Virus record (IMG/VR): IMGVR_UViG_3300030110_001091
Span: 1 to 25,548 of that record
Length of the DNA stretch: 25,548 nucleotides
Source of the DNA: a virus
Direction: 5' to 3' (one strand)
Shown: positions 23,501 to 25,548 of the stretch, piece after piece
Numbering within the stretch: the first letter of the stretch is position 1
Layout: every line of letters starts with the position of its first letter
Notes under the pieces: model-generated
The model's database searches: none
The model's input: the letters and a program-made list of their open reading frames with translations, nothing else
Told to the model about the DNA's origin: nothing
Program-made: the position numbers and the translations under genes

Positions 23501-25548
23501 ATAATGTAAATGTGCAACTTCACGCACAATACCATCATCAAAATATTTTTGTATAAGTCTTGGTTTTGTTTCTTTATTACGTAGTGCGTCTTCTTTTGAT
23601 ACAACGTCCATAGGGTGAACGCCAGGTTTTTTCTTTCTTTTACCTGCTCTGTATGCACCACCAAATAAATGATCAAAGTTATTAGATCCATATCTACGTG
23701 AACTAGCTTGCTGCCACTCTAATGCTTCGTCTAATGGATTACCTAACAAATCTGCAAACTGTACATTTTTGCTAGTCCATCTTGCAGCTTCTGTCTTATT
23801 AGGTTTTTTAAGTAATCCTAATGACAATACTGACAAAGGTCGTGAAAATATATTGTCATAACCGCGTGTATACATACGTAGCTGCTCTTCACCTACAACA
23901 CGAAGTAACCAGGCACCACGTAACAATACAAATGGTTTCCAAAAGTCACCGTAGTAACTATCTATAATTTTTGACATAGTTCCTTGTCTTATGTTTGCAG
24001 GTAATTTACTAAACATATCTATACCTGCTTCTGACGCTTTTGCTCTAATTAATGACATAGAGTTCATAGCTTTTGCTAATTGTGTTGGATCAGGTAAAGG
24101 TATTGATCTGTTAATAAATTCTGTTAGTAAATGTGGATCTGGATTTACAAATGCTTTGTTATCAATAATAGTTTGGCTTATCTTTGCACCTGGATTAGCA
24201 ACGTTATTACCTGTTACTGCGTCTATAAAGTATGCACGTAACTCTGGTAAATAATCTTCAAACAACCTGCTAAAAGTAAATGCGTCTTCTTTATTTACAC
24301 CATACTTTTCTACTAAATCATCTGTAGCGTATGTAACCATATCTTTAACAACATTAAACATTCCTGTTTGATCGCCATCTTGTAATCTTATAGCTCTGTT
24401 AATTATCTGATCTTTAGCAACAGGATCTACAGTTGTTTGATCTAACCAACCTTTTATGTTTGTTACTGCGTCATCTATTTGATTACTATCTACATATCTG
24501 TATGGAAACTCTCCTGCGTATGTAGACAATATTCTTGCTGACCTATTAGGACTATCCATAAGTTTTGTCTTAATAACTTTTTTTGCACCAAATAATTTAC
24601 CTGTACCTTTAGGTACGCCACCTAATAATTCTTCTGTAGCACCACCTAAAAATCTACCTATAGCACCTACTGTTGGTGCTTCACCTATACCAAAAGGACC
24701 AAAAGGATCTTCTAAAAATTCTGTTATAAGTCCTGACATCAGTTCACGTTTTTCATCTGCAGATTTTGTAAAATCTTGTGATATATCCATAAATGCTGCA
24801 ATAGCTTCTCTATCATTAATGCCAGTAAGTTCTATAAATTTATTAGGACTATCTAATTCTGACATGTAATTTATAAGTTGTTTACCACCAGGATCTTTAG
24901 ATAAATAATTAGAAATAGATCTTCCAGACATAAACGGTAATCCCCAACCTTTATTAACTGCACCTATGTATTCTTTTTGTGCTTTAGTTAATTTGTCAGG
25001 TTCTATTTTTTGTAATTCTTTTACAAGATAATCTGGTACTTTTAATGATTTTCTACTTTTAGCAAAAGCACCTAATCCTAATGTCATGTAGTTTGCAGGA
25101 TCTAAGAACAATGCTTTACCTGCGTCTAATACACCAGATATAACATTAAATGGTCTACTGTTTGGTTCTGCAACTTGTAATGCAATAGTTCTACCTAATG
25201 ATATAGGTGCAGTTCCGTACTGGCTTGTAATAGTAAAGTTCTCATTACCTTCTTGCATGCTTCTATCTATGTCAGTTATTGGTGTACCTAAATAGTTTTG
25301 TATAACTTGTTGCGCTCTACCTTGATCAAAACCAGAACGTATCATGTACTGGTACTCATCATAAAATTTAGATTGTGGATTCTCTGGATCAAATACTTCT
25401 GACTTTGGTAAGAAACCTTCTCCTATGTTTACTGATTTACCTTTTTGTAATTGTTGAATAGCTTTATTAGCTCTTTTTAAATCTTGTTTTGCTAAACGAA
25501 GTCTATCTGAAGCGGCTTTGGTCTGTTCTTGGTTGAGTTTCTTATAAA
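20522..25548 (-). CDS. Very large virion-associated (ejection-type) protein, 5' truncated by the window edge
   Basis: The reading frame stays open to the right edge, so at least 1674 residues are encoded and the true start lies outside the window. The first in-window ATG, at 25345, is internal: 67 in-frame residues precede it, including a Lys/Gln-rich helical stretch that looks like coiled coil (about 25430-25546). Other visible features are a basic KRKKK patch (near 23635), a second charged coiled-coil region (about 22450-22620), and a hydrophobic Gly/Ala/Pro stretch (about 21830-21895) that could contact a membrane. I do not recognise a catalytic domain. Size, hydrophobic patches and position at the head of a block containing a virion lysozyme fit a large internal or ejected virion protein, analogous in role to T7 gp16. 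That role is inferred, not shown by homology. The gene ends in TAATG, sharing a base with the next start. Confidence 0.85.
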   Translation of the reverse strand, partial: YKKLNQEQTKAASDRLRLAKQDLKRANKAIQQLQKGKSVNIGEGFLPKSEVFDPENPQSKFYDEYQYMIRSGFDQGRAQQVIQNYLGTPITDIDRSMQEGNENFTITSQYGTAPISLGRTIALQVAEPNSRPFNVISGVLDAGKALFLDPANYMTLGLGAFAKSRKSLKVPDYLVKELQKIEPDKLTKAQKEYIGAVNKGWGLPFMSGRSISNYLSKDPGGKQLINYMSELDSPNKFIELTGINDREAIAAFMDISQDFTKSADEKRELMSGLITEFLEDPFGPFGIGEAPTVGAIGRFLGGATEELLGGVPKGTGKLFGAKKVIKTKLMDSPNRSARILSTYAGEFPYRYVDSNQIDDAVTNIKGWLDQTTVDPVAKDQIINRAIRLQDGDQTGMFNVVKDMVTYATDDLVEKYGVNKEDAFTFSRLFEDYLPELRAYFIDAVTGNNVANPGAKISQTIIDNKAFVNPDPHLLTEFINRSIPLPDPTQLAKAMNSMSLIRAKASEAGIDMFSKLPANIRQGTMSKIIDSYYGDFWKPFVLLRGAWLLRVVGEEQLRMYTRGYDNIFSRPLSVLSLGLLKKPNKTEAARWTSKNVQFADLLGNPLDEALEWQQASSRRYGSNNFDHLFGGAYRAGKRKKKPGVHPMDVVSKEDALRNKETKPRLIQKYFDDGIVREVAHLHYDRLFNFLYRGALTKKQRDTRLKEFVEGTSSRAQDVIEAYSAGGPTYRSRMNTAGGRYAYAESITARVNQLAGGSFDQNLDVLDDLGKRINIDDLDFAKTPFPLSVEKTANNNILEMLLRNRLNRLDGNQFATETLDDFFDSIKNGDQTLYKQVKKTLLSDDYIDDLPNIVAVGKTDYIDDVGKLEFYTNKAFDALMGQRTDNASRSPVFRQAYWRTIYDMLPYMSGKMRKVMLEGGTYTVDGKEFKVAGAMNASLPGENMLATFRSDIGLPAQKLRKADTEINIDMFQRKIKELNEKDSTLGVGFEDLDEEFENLSTALNRKRSRLEGKLTDKQEELMKLELDITGTYGSGVTYEDDIVPANIKQRVDDLAEDIFDIESEIDDVQDVFNANMQEKAELLGFTDKSGDVDLIDRIAKARALTEVQELLYDLTKRKKLAYNLRGIFPFGEAYIEIMTTWAKLLKENPEILRRGQVTVNAARASNKFSPVEGEGFLGEDEVTGEEVFYYPLIDDLVSDGLFGEDRNVGVRLPGYAGSLNLALEVVPGIGPAVAIPASFFVNASPTFDEAKKVLFPYGLPDVRSAGDLIAAAGVPAWLRNTYQALYAYNEDVGQNEITRIASNTTIDVYRILKADGRDDRTAGQQDELMKEARSIAKNLTLIKAISQFVGPVGLNPRFDIGNDKNAGHVYSMQILSDRYRELLETPPKDSITGKFLYAPGDNYSATKYFIDEFGFNPIDIATPKTVVIEPRPVDERGVKFQKDNPEIFEQYSFTAQYAIPQGGGGPFDYEAYVRTIANEQREPLKPEEWLAKRNQRLGQFYMEEKRVSTLQKYDITDPYQNLVRNRELAFNRDLAKQKFPGFDATVPGLPQTSTLEMQYDELKDWKNSSKLSATPVGKDLQVVFSLINTLEKRSLRSGLSKNGWRTSRTLLKERQQLRDLIGTLINSNPDFQVVAERVLLPLFQERTDFLEDLQYDYDTLKEYGVYLPQAPDTEEI

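Noticed and set aside
23464-23691. Minus-strand ORF of 75 codons and an A-rich tract (AAAGAAAAAACC) suggesting programmed -1 frameshifting in the large gene
   Set aside because: The tract is not a proper X-XXY-YYZ heptamer in the gene's frame (G-AAA-AAA), the alternative frame is composition-driven, and the main frame continues intact on both sides.

Overview
The window is a stretch of an AT-rich tailed-bacteriophage genome, almost certainly from an uncultured, probably marine, virus. Every convincing gene lies on the minus strand, so the biological reading order runs from high to low coordinates. Genes are packed with almost no spacing. Many junctions share bases between stop and start (TAATG, TAGTG, ATGA or GTGA), and clear GGAG-type Shine-Dalgarno sequences show bacterial translation. 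No tRNA, CRISPR array, insertion sequence, integrase, terminase, portal or replication gene is visible. Terminase and portal presumably lie beyond the right edge.

Layout in transcription order. (1) 25548-18723: two large proteins of unknown function (at least 1674 aa, 5' truncated, and 599 aa). (2) 18723-13120: a giant 1867-aa multidomain protein with a GNAT acetyltransferase-like domain, a Nudix-like domain split by an insertion, and an ADP-ribosyltransferase-like segment. It resembles a virion-delivered 'polyvalent' effector. (3) 13118-9547: a virion-type lytic transglycosylase, two internal-virion-like proteins (416 and 426 aa) and a 57-aa membrane protein. Blocks 1-3 together look like an ejection-protein cassette. 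(4) 9546-9367: a 180-base non-coding, hairpin-containing leader with a candidate promoter. (5) 9366-7834: scaffold and SU10/HK97-type major capsid protein, followed by a long hairpin at 7779-7822. (6) 7759-4333: small virion protein, 56-aa protein, tail adaptor-like protein and a propeller-like tail nozzle or hub. (7) 4312-1607: a tail-fibre-like protein and three tandem, diverged paralogous tail-tip-like proteins. (8) 1583-1: a conserved small phage protein, three small membrane proteins (lysis-cassette-like), a 14-codon Cys-rich micro-ORF, and a secreted Thr/Ser-rich protein running off the left edge.

The order capsid, hairpin, adaptor, nozzle, fibre, and the absence of a tape-measure or sheath gene, suggest a podovirus-like virion (inference). 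The host may be a low-GC marine actinobacterium: the scaffold and the 426-aa protein match patterns I associate with actinophages, and the secreted protein has a Thr-rich linker broken by VP. SAR11 or another AT-rich marine host is not excluded.

Three annotation points differ from a naive ORF call. The lysozyme gene should start at 13118, behind AGGAGA. The 416-aa gene should start at 12244. The gene at the right edge has no start in the window. Six genes were found by direct translation of short or non-ATG frames: 1-564, 570-614, 1074-1223, 7250-7420, 9547-9720, and the 5' extension of the right-edge gene.
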